From Erythroxylum novogranatense (lineage: Eukaryota > Streptophyta > Magnoliopsida > Malpighiales > Erythroxylaceae): a DNA stretch of 64,000 bases. Made by a program: the position numbers and the translations under genes. The DNA lies in assembly GCA_029891385.1 (NCBI GenBank), contig CM057228.1, positions 62,564,523-62,628,522 of the forward strand. Reading direction: 5' to 3'. The number at the start of each line of letters is the position of its first letter. The first letter of the stretch is position 1. The notes beneath the pieces were generated by a model. The model had not been told where the DNA came from and ran no database searches. It was given only the letters and a program-made list of their open reading frames with translations. Of this stretch, positions 45,481-57,433 are shown piece by piece.

Positions 45481-46834
45481 AGTCAACTTTCAAATGCCAA
45501 AAAGGTCAACTATTTCACAATTTTTCATATTTTCATACTTTCTCTCTTTATTTCATGATCTTCAACTCAATTTCAATCAACTCATCCACTTGATCATAGT
45601 CAAATTGTCACTCAAGGTTCGGGGTCCAACATTATAATTGCCTTCATAGACTTAAAAGAGAAGAATTCAAATGAAAACACAACATAAAATGAAGATTCGA
45701 GGCACAAAAGGGATGTACGGTCATGCATTTGCCCATGCATTTCTTATAAGATTTACAGATTCATGATTTTCAGAGACTTTGGTTATGCACCACCTGATGC
45801 ATGACTAGCCAAAACCCTTAGAATTTCATTTAAAAGACATTTTTAGAGGCAATTCAAGGGAGCAAACTTTTGAAGACAATTCTAGACATGGAGAACATCC
45901 AAAAGGGATGATATTAATCCATGAACATGGAAAACACGAAGAAATCATCAAAAGATCCAATTAAATACAAGATTAAACCTTTACCTTGCAAGAACATTCA
46001 ATAAAAGAGAAAGGGATATTTAAAATTATGAACTCTTTATTTTCTATTTGTTTTTCTTCTAGTTTATGTTTGATTTCGTTTTCTATTATCTCTAACTAAA
46101 CTTTTTAGTATCTAGGTTAGATGAACTAGGGTTTGTGCTACAATACTTTTTAATTCTTTTATTTAATACAATTGTTTTAATTGATTTATTACGATTTAAT
46201 TACATGTTTAATATATGTTCTAACAGACAAGGATATTATATCATAATCTGATTTCATATGATAAGATGGAGAAATGCTAACTTTGAATAGATCTACAATA
46301 ATTGAAAGGAGTTAATTGCAACATTAAAGATACGACGACATAAGCCTTCCAGACTAGGGTAAAACCTAATAAAATGATTTACAAAGTGGTAAAGCAATCC
46401 TATAAACTTTAACTTGAGTAATTTAGTTGAACATCTTAGGATTAGTTATTAGTAGACTAAAGGTCAGTTATTAGCATACTATAGGAATCTCCACGGTTCA
46501 ATAAATCAATAAAATAATTACATAATAAAAGATCAATCAAGTAAGGTTTTTTAGGGAGATTTGAAACCTAGATACTAATTTTTGATATCAATATTTTTCT
46601 AAGTGATTCCTTGTTCTTGTGTTCAATGTTGCTACCTATTTCATTTTAATTGTTTAAGTTTTTATTTTCTTTATTAAAATCCAAAATCAATCTGTAGGCT
46701 AGATAACATAAAAAGTTAATTTTTAGTAATCATTGTCTTTGTAGGATCAACTCGTACTTGCCGATACTAGGTACAACAATGTTGTATACACTTGTAGTTA
46801 TTACAATATTGACTAACTTAGAAAAAGTCAATCA

Positions 46835-47236
46835 TCCATATTGCTAGCTACATTGGTAAACTATTGTGTCTAGATGAAGCTATAACTGAGATAAAAAGAA
46901 TCAACTTTTCTAGGATCTGTATAGTAGTGGAAGCTATGATTCACATTCTTGATGAGATCCCTATTCTAAATTTCAACAAAAACTTTGAACTAATAGAGGA
47001 TATTGTAAAGGTTACATATACATAACATAGAATCCAAACATACAAAAGTCGAAGAGAATCTAGAAACCTACTGGAAAACTTTTTAAAGCAGGTGAATATA
47101 TGGAATTAATGGGAGGTAGTGAAGTGAGTCCATAACCCCCTAGCATTGGTGAAGATAATCATATTGGTGTTGAAGGCACTAAGGAAGCAAGAAAATGGAT
47201 AATAATGTGGTAAATGCATTAGCTATTCATACTACT
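46835..47236 (+). pseudogene. LINE ORF1, DUF4283-like, part 2
   Basis: Continuation of the frame broken at 39863: IASYIGKLLCLDEAITEIKR, then INFSRICIVVEAMIHILDEI. In the family this segment follows the DUF4283 core (IG.PL..D..T......ARi.vevd). It ends where a minus-strand Athila-like LTR begins at about 47237. Confidence 0.55.
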
Positions 47237-48584
47237 TGATTGTAAATATTTTACTTATAACGATTCATAAGTTTGAACCACAAGTGCACAGTATAGTTGC
47301 AGCTAGCACTGATAAATATGGGTCAATCCCATGAGAATTGTAAGTACTAGTATTAACCCTTTTTCTATTACCTAACGGTCTAATCAGATTGTGAATTTAC
47401 TTAAAAATTATATACAACAAACTAAACTAAAATTGACATAATAATGAACTTAGATAAGGAAAATACTATTGATTATTGGATCGTAGAATTTCCTATTTAT
47501 ATTAACATCTTTCTTAAGACTATTAATAACTAACCTTCAGTTGATCAACAGAAATCTCTTTCCTATAAAACCCATAAGATTGCATTATTGATTTTCACTA
47601 CTAGGTTTGACCTTAATCTAGAGGATTTATGTTGACCTATCTCTAGGTTTACATGCAAATCCTTCCAATTATGGTAGATTTATTCACATAAAAGGATTTC
47701 TCAATCTCAATCTCAATCTTAATCATATGGTACCAAATAATGGATAAACATTCCAAATATATTAGTTCAAGACTATAATGCATAATTGAATCATAATAAA
47801 TCAATCAATAAAATTGCGTTGAATAAAAGCCCAAATCATATTATCATCACAATTTAGGGTTCATCACAACTGGGCACTAAACAATTTAGTTCCAGCACAT
47901 AGAAAACAAAACCAATAACAAATATTCAGAAGAACAAATAGAAATAAAAGAATTCACAATCTAAATCCTCTTTTTTATTTTAATGAATAATTTGGATTGA
48001 ATGATGCTCTCTATCGGATCTTATGATGTAATATTTGTGTTTTTCTTGTCATTTGTTTAGAACTACCTCCTCTATATGTTTCTTATGACTTAAAAATGCT
48101 TCTAATCTCACTCTTCCCTACTTTGCCTATGATAATATCCTTTTATAGTAAAAACTAGGGCTTTTTGGATATACATAATTACTTACATGGTTGTCCTGGT
48201 GACCATATATCTCCAAAAACACTTGAATTTGCGATTTTACACAAGAACAGTGACTTATACTAGTAATATATATAGCCATGTATGTTAACAAACACGATCG
48301 CGTATCTTCACATGGCCAAAAACAATATTTTTGAAATTCCACACATTTATAGTGACTTACATGGTCACTATTCACGATTATGTATCTCCAAATTGCTTCA
48401 AATCTTTGTTTTATGCCACGATTTCATCCAAAATCTTTTCATTTTGGTCCATGAAGGCAGTTACCACATACAAATACACTTAAAAGAAAATTACGTACCA
48501 AAAATAATATAAAGCTATTAAATAAAAAGCAAAACATATCAAATACAAGTATATAAATATAGCCAAATAATCATTTATCAAACA
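47237..48584 (-). mobile_element. Athila/Tat-like 3' LTR relic
   Basis: On the minus strand the LTR starts near TGTTTGATAAATG (48584) and ends TTTACAATCA (47237). Directly outside it, at 48585 onward, the minus strand carries a purine tract ACTTAAGTGTGGAGA like that of the gag-protease element at 17955. Same LTR family as 39864-46834 but opposite orientation. Confidence 0.65.
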
Positions 48585-48985
48585 TCTCCACACTTAAGTT
48601 TTTGTTTTTCCTCAAGCAAATCATAATATAAATCATAAATCTTAAAACATTCATCCTTTATTAACCTTAACCTATCTATCCACACTAAAATTCATCATAT
48701 TATATCAATCAAATTAACATACAATTAGATTCAAGTCATTATAAAACCAACCTTCATAAGTCAATATTAGAGCAAACACATAGATAATCTTTTTGAAATC
48801 AAAAGCATAAATTTTCATATTCTCACCAAGGATTCACTCAATGCACTCAAAGTATTTAGCGTGAAAGTTGTAAGAACTCTCAAATCAATACATAGAAGAA
48901 TAGAAGTTACTGTATTGCCTTTTGGAGGAAATTACTACACTTAGAATAACAAGAAGAAAGATAATTAGTTCTTAAAGAAGAAGAT
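48585..48985 (-). mobile_element. Stub of the Athila-like internal region
   Basis: About 400 bp of non-coding internal sequence next to the polypurine tract. Its layout recalls the corresponding part of the gag-protease element (compare the 'gattcactcaatgcactc' wording with 18165-18200). It ends where LINE ORF2 sequence begins, and no 5' LTR was found. Confidence 0.5.
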
Positions 48986-48989
48986 GGAA

Positions 48990-51900
48990 CGTGGCTTGGC
49001 TAATATTGAGTGTTCCATACCTTCCCTCTTTTTTAGGTCTTCTTCCCCAACCCAAGCATCTCAACCCATTCTCCAACTATTGTCAGCTTTAAATCCAACC
49101 AAGTTTGTATTCATGTTTAATGATTTTTAGGCTGATGTAGATGGTTTTAAAGAAGCAATCTTGAGAGGGCTCAACTTCTAAATTTGGGGGTACTAAATAA
49201 TTCATTTATTTAAAGACTCTAAGTTGCATAGGGGAAGAACCAAAAATTCTTTATAAGATGAATGTTGGGAACACATACCACCTACTTAATACAACTAAAG
49301 TTGCTCTTAGTAAAGCTTAATTAGATTTGTACATCAAGTCAACTTGTTAGAAAAATAAGCTTTGCATGATTGCACTCAAGCTTTAATCTTTGACAACTTG
49401 CTAATGAAGCAAAGATCGAGAATAACTTGACTGAAGGATAGAGACAAAAACTCCTCATTCTTTCATAAGTCAGTATCATCCATGAAAACCTTTAACAAGA
49501 TTGTTTATTTTTTAAAAATAATATTATCCTCACCACTCAAGGTCAATTTTTGAAGGAAGGTTTTGACTACTACTTTAACTTTTATAGCTCTCCATCAATA
49601 GCTTAGTCCTTAACATCTCTTATTAAGGATAAAAATAAAAGACCAATTGTCTAGTCTCAAAGTAGAGATGCTTTCCAAGCCCATTAAATTCCTTAAAATT
49701 AAAAATGCTCTAAGATCTTCGAGCCCTTTCAATGTGCCAAGACTAGATGAGTATAACATCAACTTCTTTAGCAAATCTTGATCTCTTTCTAAAGATCTAC
49801 TTGTGAATGCCATATTGTAATTTTTTAGAGAGGAGAGAATGTTAAAGAAATTAATGGAACCTTTATCACCCTCATTCCTAAACGTAAAGTGCAAAACTCA
49901 ATCAAGGACTATCAATATATAGCCTTCTATAACTCCATATACAAATTTATAGCAAAGCTTTTAGTAGACAAAAGGAGCATACGTTGCAAACAAATAGATT
50001 GGTGACGACATCATCATTGTTCAACACCTTTTCAAGCATTATTCTTAAGATAATTAATAGTAGAAATTATGCCCTTAAAGTTGACTTCTAGAAAGCTTAT
50101 GAAAAAATGGACTAGTCATTCATTCTAAACACATTCAAAGTTTATGTATTTCCAAAAACTTACATAACATGGATATATCACTGCATAAAAACTATATCCT
50201 TTAACATTTTATTCAATGGAGAGTCCACATCGATAATAAAAGGCTCCAAGGTCTCAAGTAAGGGGATCTCATATCCCTATACACATTTTCAATGGTGATA
50301 AAGGCAGTTAACAAGCTTGTAAGAAGAGTTGTATAATGAAATTAATACTCCAAATTCCATTCCATATGTAAAAAAATCAGAGTCCTAGGCTTAAATTATA
50401 CCAATCACCTACTTTGTTTTCAAAAGCTAATGGGAACTCCACTTGTTGTTTTGTCACTATTTTGAAACTGTTAAGCAAACTTTTTGGATTGCATGCAAAT
50501 AACGATAAGAGTGGGCCCTGTACCTCTTTGTGAGTGTATCTTGCCAAGCTATATGGTTAACTTACCTTATTAACTTCAGGTATCTATAACTCCCCGTATC
50601 ATATCTTAGCATACCATTATCCTTAACGAAGCCTTCATAGATGGACTATAAGCCTCCTCGTGAAAAGATTCAGTAAAGGATAGTGAGTTAAAGCTATAGG
50701 ACGTTGTTTTTGGCAGGCAGAGCAAAACTAACCAATTTGATACTTATCTTTACACTTGGAAATACCTCATTCCCTGTTAAAGGCCATTGATAGAATATTC
50801 AAAATATTTTTACAGTTGGGTTTTAAGAATATTGAAACAAAAGAAGGTCAAATGGTATGATGTTTACCGATCGAAGAAACATAAAGAGTGGGGCATCAAC
50901 TTGTTAATGACAGTCAATACATTACTAGTCACTAAGAGGATTAGGAGGCCATTCAAGGACAAAGATACATTGTGGGTCAAGTAGATTCATGCCTACTACA
51001 TCAAGTGATGTTACTTCTAGAGTTTCAAATTTCCTACTAACACTTCATCAACGATGAAATTCCCAGTTAGGATAAGAGATAAGGTGTAGATGGAATTCTT
51101 AAATATTATTGGAGATGGAAGGACCATATCTTTCTGGGATGATAACTGGTTCCTTACAAACCATTTGAAGAAATTAATGTTATGCATCCACTTAATGCTC
51201 ACGTCTTAGATGAATGCCACAATTGCTTAGGGATTACAAAATCAAAATTTGTTTAATACCATCTTATAGCCAAACATCTCCTATTTCCTTTATATATTTG
51301 TTCTCATACTAAACAAAATCGTTTAGGAAGCAACTATATTGGGTGAAAGGTTGAATAGTCTAGGACAAAAACCTTCTTCTTTGAGCCTCGCATACGATGT
51401 GGTTAGTAGTTAAAAATAAACTCCATACCTTAGAAAGTTTGAACAGGTACTCAACCATTCCAAACTAGTTCACACTTTATAAATCCTCTAAAAAACCCTC
51501 AATCATATATTGTTTCAATGTGGATACATTAATGCAGTTTGAATTAAGTTACTTAGTAAATGTAATATCAATAATGCTTCCAACATTTGAGAAGAAATTC
51601 TGAACTGGTGCTTGAAAAATAAACATAAAAAGGAAAGGAGTGGATGGATATTTTGCTTAGCCTTATTGTATGCATTCACTTCAATTTGGGATGAAAGAAA
51701 TAAAAAAATTTGTAAATCAATGTCAAAGAAAGGACTCCATTATCAAGATAGTAGTTGACAAGATAAGATGCCATATATATTTATACAAAAAAACAAATTC
51801 AATTGTAAAATGAATGTCTTCTTGAAGTGGAACATTAATTAACTTATAGCTTTGTCCCTCAGTAAAACGTCAATACTGGAAACTAGCTAATTTGTATAAG

Positions 51901-52010
51901 GTGTAATATGGTATAAGGCCTAGCTTCAAACTAGTTGTTATCCATTATAGACATTTTGTATAGCTTTGTTTGTCTTTAAAGGCTTAATATAATTTTTACA
52001 TTTTCCGAAA
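48990..52010 (+). mobile_element. LINE ORF2 relic (reverse transcriptase to tail)
   Basis: Ordered but broken L1-type ORF2 blocks: FVFMFNDF and a trailing ADVDGF near 49120; INGTFITLIPK, then IKDYQYIAFYNSIYKFIAKL near 49850-49960; YALKVDF-KAYEKMD and FNILFNGES at 50070-50225; VKWYDVYRSKKHKEWGINLL at 50850-50920; IIGDGRTISFWDDNWFL at 51105-51160; and the tail FTSIWDERNKKICK near 51680. The endonuclease is missing. Same strand as the DUF4283 segments at 39.2 and 46.8 kb, so all may be one LINE split by LTR elements. The 3' end is A-rich near 52010. Confidence 0.7.
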
Positions 52011-52854
52011 AAAATCTCAATAGTTACAAAACACACATTACAATAAATATTTTTCATTTTAGAAAAAAGAAACAATGTTCACATAAGCTTTGAATCTCTT
52101 ATAGAACTTGAAAATTTTTATTTATCTTTTTTCTCTTATTTGCTTTGTAGGAGACTTCTCATATTTTTTATTTTCACCTTTTAGTAATTGCTTAGTTCAT
52201 TATATGGCAAAATATGATAGATTATACCTTAAAGCATAAAGCCAACTAGGTTGACCTAACTGATTCAGTTGATCCAATCACTATTTATGGCAACTTCTCT
52301 ATTTGATCAGTAGAACAAAATACTCTATAGAGAATACTTTTTAGGTCTTATGATGTTCTACTCAACTCTCGTATCTTGGCATCTTTCTAAATTATTTTGA
52401 GACATATGAACATCATTTAAAATACTTTAAATAACTTTATGTCAACTTGAAATAAACCTTTAAAGGAATCAAATCACATCAAAGTCTCCAGGCGTTATAA
52501 ATGCATTAAAGGCTTTAAGCTTATTGTTTCCTCAATTAATCAAGAGCATGCTTAATCATGTCTTTAATGAAATCTTGGTACCAGTAGGACTCATAAAGTA
52601 TTTTAAATTGAAAATTTGATTCCAATTACAAGATTAAAAGTGCAAAGGAAACTTAACAGTATAATTTACAATTTGATTCCTTTAGATTAAGGCCCTAAAA
52701 GTATTAACCAACATTTTGTACTCTTAGTAACATCCACCAAGATATCTTTGTAATCTATTACATAATCTTCACAACATTGGATTATCAATATCAAATACTA
52801 ATACCGTTAAATTTGAAGTACTATTACAAATAAGTTTAGGCCTAATATAGTAAT
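52011..52854. other. Spacer between two tail-to-tail LINEs
   Basis: AT-rich DNA. No gene was recognised. Confidence 0.35.
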
Positions 52855-55250
52855 TTTTTAAAATGGAAAGAAGAAATGCATTAATAAGGACCGTAGTTAA
52901 AATTTTACAAGACGGACTAGGGGATGCTCTTTAACACGAGAGAAGTGTAATGTTTTTCAACTAATCAAAAACATAAGAAGTATACGGCACTAATAACTAG
53001 AGAACGTTGATGCTGCTCAAGATTCTATTTAAAGATAAAGCTCTTTGATGCTGTCAAGAGTTTCAGAGATGAGAAGATCTATATGTTTGGACTTAAGTTC
53101 AAACCTTTTAGCATTCCATTCTTTCCATATTATATGAACACACATGTTAACAACTGCAATATGAGGCGAATTCAGGGGTGTTCTTTAAGTAGCTAGCCAC
53201 TGGACAACACTGGAGAAAGTAGTAAATTGGTTAGGCTAAAGGCAACTTAGCTTAATAGCTTTCCAAACCGATGAGTCACCTCATACATGAAAAATAGGTG
53301 ATATTGTGTTTCTTCATGAGTTAAGTAAAAGGCATAGGAGGTATTGACGTTCAAGTATCTAATCCGATCAGCAGTATTTAATCTATTTTATATAGTGAGC
53401 CACAAAAGAAAGGAAATCCTTGGAGGGATCATCTTGTGCCAAATGATTCGGTACCATCCCACTTTAGGTTTCCTTACTTGTAAAATGTCCCTTATGAGTT
53501 TATTTGATAGTAGGTGAGTAGGCGTATTATACCATAAGAAAGTATCCTAATTGAGAGAGGGAGGATATGGAGGTTGCAAGTGTCTAAGGCTCTTTGGAAA
53601 ATGCCAATGATCACCATTGATAAAGGAATCCATGTTGGTAGGTAGAGTGATATTGATATTTCCTTGGCCTGTCCAATTATCGAACCATGGGAAAATTAGC
53701 TTTCCATTATCAATGATGCAAGTCATATGGTCCTGTACAAGATTTCTTAAGTGTAGTAATTGATTCAGAAAATACAAATTACTAGGAGACATGCAAATAG
53801 CCTAGATGCTTCGCCCTTTAAGGAAACATGTAAACAGTCTAGATGCTTCACGCTTTAAGGAAATAAGAATGTATCCACCATAGCCATAAAGATTTTCTAT
53901 CTTCGATAATCCAACATAGTCACTTCAAGATTAGGATTTGGTTTGCCAGTTTAACACAATTAATTTTTAGTCCTCCTTTTTCTTTTGGGTAAAAAATATC
54001 AATTCATTTAATTTTAGCACTTCCTTTGGCTCCTGCCGATTGTTTCCACAAGAAGTCCTTGAGTATTCTTTTAATTGACTTGATAACCCCTTTGGAAAGG
54101 AATATGTGTGAGCTCTAATAGACTTGCAATGAGCTAAGAACATATTTGATAAGTTAGATTATCTTTGCAAACAATAGGAATTTGTTCACCCAGGAGGTTA
54201 TTCTTCTATGAATTTTCTCCATAATTGGAGTGCATTTGAGGGTGGTAAGTTTCCTTGTTGAAACCAGAAGGCCCACGTAAAGTAGGGGTGGTGCTTTCTT
54301 AACCATTATTTGAGTAGCCATTAGAGCGACTCCTTTGGAAATGATTAAATGACTCTTATTGAGGTTTGTGTGCAAACCCGATAATTCTCTAAATCTATCA
54401 AGAGCCTTCATAAAGGTTAGGATCGACTCAAGCTTGGCACTACATAAGTAACAAATCATTTGCAAAGGAAAGGTTAGTTAACCCAAGTTTCTTACATTTA
54501 GAGTGGTGTTTAAATGTAGTATTCAAGCTACTTTATGTTGAATTGTGTAATTGAGAACTACCATTCACATAGTGGCGACGATAGGGTCCCCCTGCCTCAG
54601 ACCTTTCCCATCCTTGAAAGAGTTAAAGGGGTTGTCATTGATTAGAACTGAGTAAGTCACTAGATGACACATTCCTTGATCCATTTGCTGAAAATAACAG
54701 GGAGACCATATGTTATCGTTTACCATAAGAAACTCCATCGCACACTATCAAAAGCTTTGTGAAAATCAACCTTAATAGCGCAATTAGGAGTTTATTCGCT
54801 TGTGAATAGCCCTAGAGCAACTCTTGCATAATCAATATATTATCACTTATTTGCCTATTACAAATGAAAGCTCCCTAGTCTTCACTGATGAGTGGGATGA
54901 GAGCTTTTCTGAGTCTTGTTACGAGAATCTTTGAAATAATTTTGTAAAGAAAGTTTGTGTACACCATTGGTCTGAACTCACTGAAGGATATAGGGTTTTT
55001 GCTTTTTGAAATTAAGCAAATAAATATTTTATTGATTTTGTTAAGAAGTACTCCATTAGAAAATAATTCTTTCATTGCTTTCTTAACAAAAAGGCCTGTA
55101 ATTTCCCATAATTTTTGGTAGAAATAGTCACTGAATCCATCATGATTTGGAACTTTCATACCATTCAATTGGGAGAGAGTTTCCTCAATTTCCCTATCAT
55201 CAACTGCCTTAGTCAACAATTTAAAGTTAGTAAGCCATCGTACAATTTAG
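52855..55250 (-). mobile_element. LINE ORF2 relic, minus strand
   Basis: The 5' side (55219-54875) has the RT start: QLNGMKVPNHDGFSDYFYQK, LFSNGVLLNKINKIFICLIS, then FRPMVYTNFLYKIISKILVT. The region 54770-54550 holds degraded palm sequence. The frame 54465-54154 has FRELSGLHTNLNKSHLIISK, then PPLLYVGLLVS and a HRRITSWVNKFLLFAKII end. The frame 53792-53547 has the IIDNGKLIFPWFDNWTGQG block. The zinc-binding and tail region lies at about 53000-53450 with frequent stops. It ends on an A-tract in its own sense near 52855. Dead copy, no endonuclease. Confidence 0.75.
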
Positions 55251-55431
55251 ACTAATTCCAATCGATTGGAAGAGCAGATAGTGAACTTATTAGCTTATGC
55301 CCAAAAAGTCAGGCTCAGTAGAGATTATAAATTTTAAGAAAGTCATCAAGTTGGAACAAAAGCCCAGTCCAAAGGGAGCAACATAGAAGGAAAACCCAAA
55401 CCTTTAATAATGCTTCGGTGGGCTTACTTTA
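55251..55431. other. Spacer
   Basis: Short non-coding stretch between the LINE and the TIR element. TTTA at 55428-55431 may be the left target duplication of the latter. Confidence 0.4.
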
Positions 55432-56757
55432 GGCTATATTTGGTTGGACATAAGGTTTTTAATAGAAATGAATGAAATGATTTATCATGGAATGTAATGT
55501 AAGTGGATGTAATATTAGAAATTTGTTATTTGGGAGGGTTGGAAAGGTTTATAATGTAATATAGTGAAATGTTGATTGGAAGATGGATGTAATGAAATGT
55601 AATGTATGTATAATAATAATGAATTATTATACCATTGATAAAACAAAACATACGTTAATAGATCAAAATACATATTGATAGGATTTGATTTTTATTATTA
55701 TATAAAATCAAAACAACATGAAATTAATGCACTAGGTGTAAAATAATCACGTCATTTTTAACTAAATTTTCAAATTTTATTTTTCATATTAGTATATATA
55801 TAACAAAACTACAATTATTTATTTTTTTAATCCTATAAACCCAAGCTACAACATGAATACACATAACAAAATTGGTGGTTTATTTTTTTGTCTCGTGGGG
55901 ATGTTAGGATGGTTGCAGTAGGGAATAAATTTGGCAATGTTGCATTTTGGAATATGGATTTTCAAAGGAAGAAGGATGAGGGGATATATTTGTATTCACT
56001 GGATATGGGGCCAATTTCTAGGATTTTGTTTCAACGAGCTAGTTTATCCAAGATATTTTGGTGATAAATTTAGCATCTTTGGATTTATGTTGCGAAATTT
56101 GAACAGCTAGTGTTCATAGTTTCTGATTTGCCGGTTGTTATCGATTTGCCTTTGGCAAGTTAAAGACATCTTGGTTTTGAACTTATGTTATCAGATTCTT
56201 ATGTCTAAAAGTTCTTGGTAGTGCATTGCATTGGTGTGAAATCGGGAAACGAACATTTGAATGTTTGAATTTTGTGTAGAATATGATCCACATCGCATAG
56301 TCATTGCAATTTGAATTCTTATATATTTAGCTCACTTGTATATGTTATATGCAATGTAGGTATTTACGGTTGTTGTCATGGATTTATCCAATTAATAGAT
56401 GTCGAAAAGAAGTATTTGATCTAGTCTAATGGTGAAGAGGCTATATCTATACTCTCTCTTAACAACTAGATGAGGATATAATTGGCATTATAAAAAATCA
56501 TTAAGGGTATATTAAGTAATACATATTTATCATTTTATATTCCATCCCAAATTTTACAAATCGGAGGTAATTTATTTTGACTGTTTATAATAGAATATGA
56601 TATAATGTAAAACATTTTCCTTCCATCTTATTCCATTCAATTTCATTATACCTTCTATCTTATTCCGTTCAATATCATTATAAACTCTCATCTTAAATGG
56701 TGAAATAATATTATATTTCATTCTATTTTATTACTAAGAGCCCTACCAAACATAGCC
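55432..56757. mobile_element. TIR element B with captured gene fragment
   Basis: A 1326-bp element with imperfect terminal inverted repeats: left GGCTATATTTGGTTGG, right (minus strand) GGCTATGTTTGGTAGGG, both running into repeated aatgaaat/aatgtaat words. Flanks are TTTA and TCTA, one base apart. The termini are those of element A at 2932-3572, but the interior is different and includes a coding-like segment at 55900-56060. No transposase was seen. Confidence 0.65.
55900..56060 (+). pseudogene. WD40-like exon fragment inside TIR element B
   Basis: An uninterrupted frame of about 54 codons reads DVRMVAVGNKFGNVAFWNMD, then KKDEGIYLYSLDMGPISRIL and FQRASLSKIFW, ending in TGA. The pattern (VGNK.GNV.fW near a later GPIS.i.f..a....I) is that of two adjacent WD40 repeat strands. 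It reminds me of plant WDR76/DRS1-type WD40 proteins, though the exact parent is uncertain. It has no start codon, promoter or further exons, so it is a captured piece, not a gene. Confidence 0.5.
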
Positions 56758-57433
56758 TCTAGAAGCGGCTTGAGTGTATTTGATTTCTTTCGTTGTATTT
56801 ACTTAACAGGGGACATAAATGCAATTGACATTTAGAAATCATTACATGTATTGACGAAAGAGGGAGGGAGGACAGAGATAGTTCAAATGGGCTCATAAGC
56901 TACTTTGAAGCAAGATTTAGCAATTAAGATGGCTACTGTATTTGGCTTTTCTTTTTTTGATTTCTCACGAGGTGTCCTAGAAAGATCTCAATTATGAGAA
57001 GATACCTTTAAATTATCCACACCTAGACTAATCTCCGCTCGAGCCAAGTAGGTCCTGTACAGGAAGCAAAACTCTAGCCTCAAATTTTAAACGGTCGCAT
57101 ACATAAGAACGGTTCGAACCCACGATCTCATTTAAGTCAAGAGAACCCCTTACTAACTCACCTTACCAGCTCATTTGGCATTTTAATATCTGATTGGCTC
57201 TATCGCTTGCTTGTCTTGTCTTGTCTTGTCTTAGTCCATTCTTTTCATGTTCCATTTGTTTTTGTAGTAACTCGGAATGAAAAAGAAACAGCATACGATT
57301 ATTTATTTCCAAGGCCAAATTATTATTTTTTTCCCGTACGTAGATGGTTTTGTTACAAGTCAACAATAAAGAAAATAATTAGTTACAAAATGATACCTGC
57401 GTAATTAGAATGCATATACAAAGTCGGATCATG
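56758..57433. other. 3' flank of the DUF1997-like gene
   Basis: No coding frame. It contains a (TTGTC)n microsatellite at about 57211-57232 and presumably the 3' UTR of the minus-strand gene that ends at 57434. Confidence 0.4.
57211..57232. repeat. (TTGTC)n microsatellite
   Basis: Four consecutive TTGTC units downstream of the DUF1997-like gene. Confidence 0.9.

Larger units (their letters stand above)
39982..45631 (-). mobile_element. 5.65-kb solo LTR with perfect TTATA duplication
   Basis: TTATA at 39977-39981 and 45632-45636 flanks an element with TG...CA ends. On the minus strand it begins TGTTGGACCCCGAAC and ends GGGATCCATCA. No PBS, polypurine tract or coding domain is present, so it is a solo LTR. 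It is related to the old host LTR at 14462-36993 (same terminal words, same 'ctagtggcacggagctc' block near 41365-41385, same A/G-rich leader near 43840-43990 on the minus strand), which sets the orientation. Its length is inflated by a 1.3-kb tandem duplication (40638-43297). A GC-rich hairpin cluster lies at 44821-44970. Confidence 0.85.
39864..46834 (+). mobile_element. Athila/Tat-like solo LTR inserted in LINE ORF1, itself interrupted
   Basis: Two pieces, 39864-39981 and 45637-46834, form one LTR of about 1.3 kb beginning TGATAGATAAAC and ending near AATCA. The first piece matches the start of the LTR at 47237-48584 read on the minus strand, and the last piece matches that LTR's end (cacttgtagtt against cacttgtggtt). 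The flanking LINE frame runs KSLS on the left and HIASYIG on the right, so the insertion point is clear, but target duplications have decayed (GTCAG and TCCAT). No internal region remains. Confidence 0.6.
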
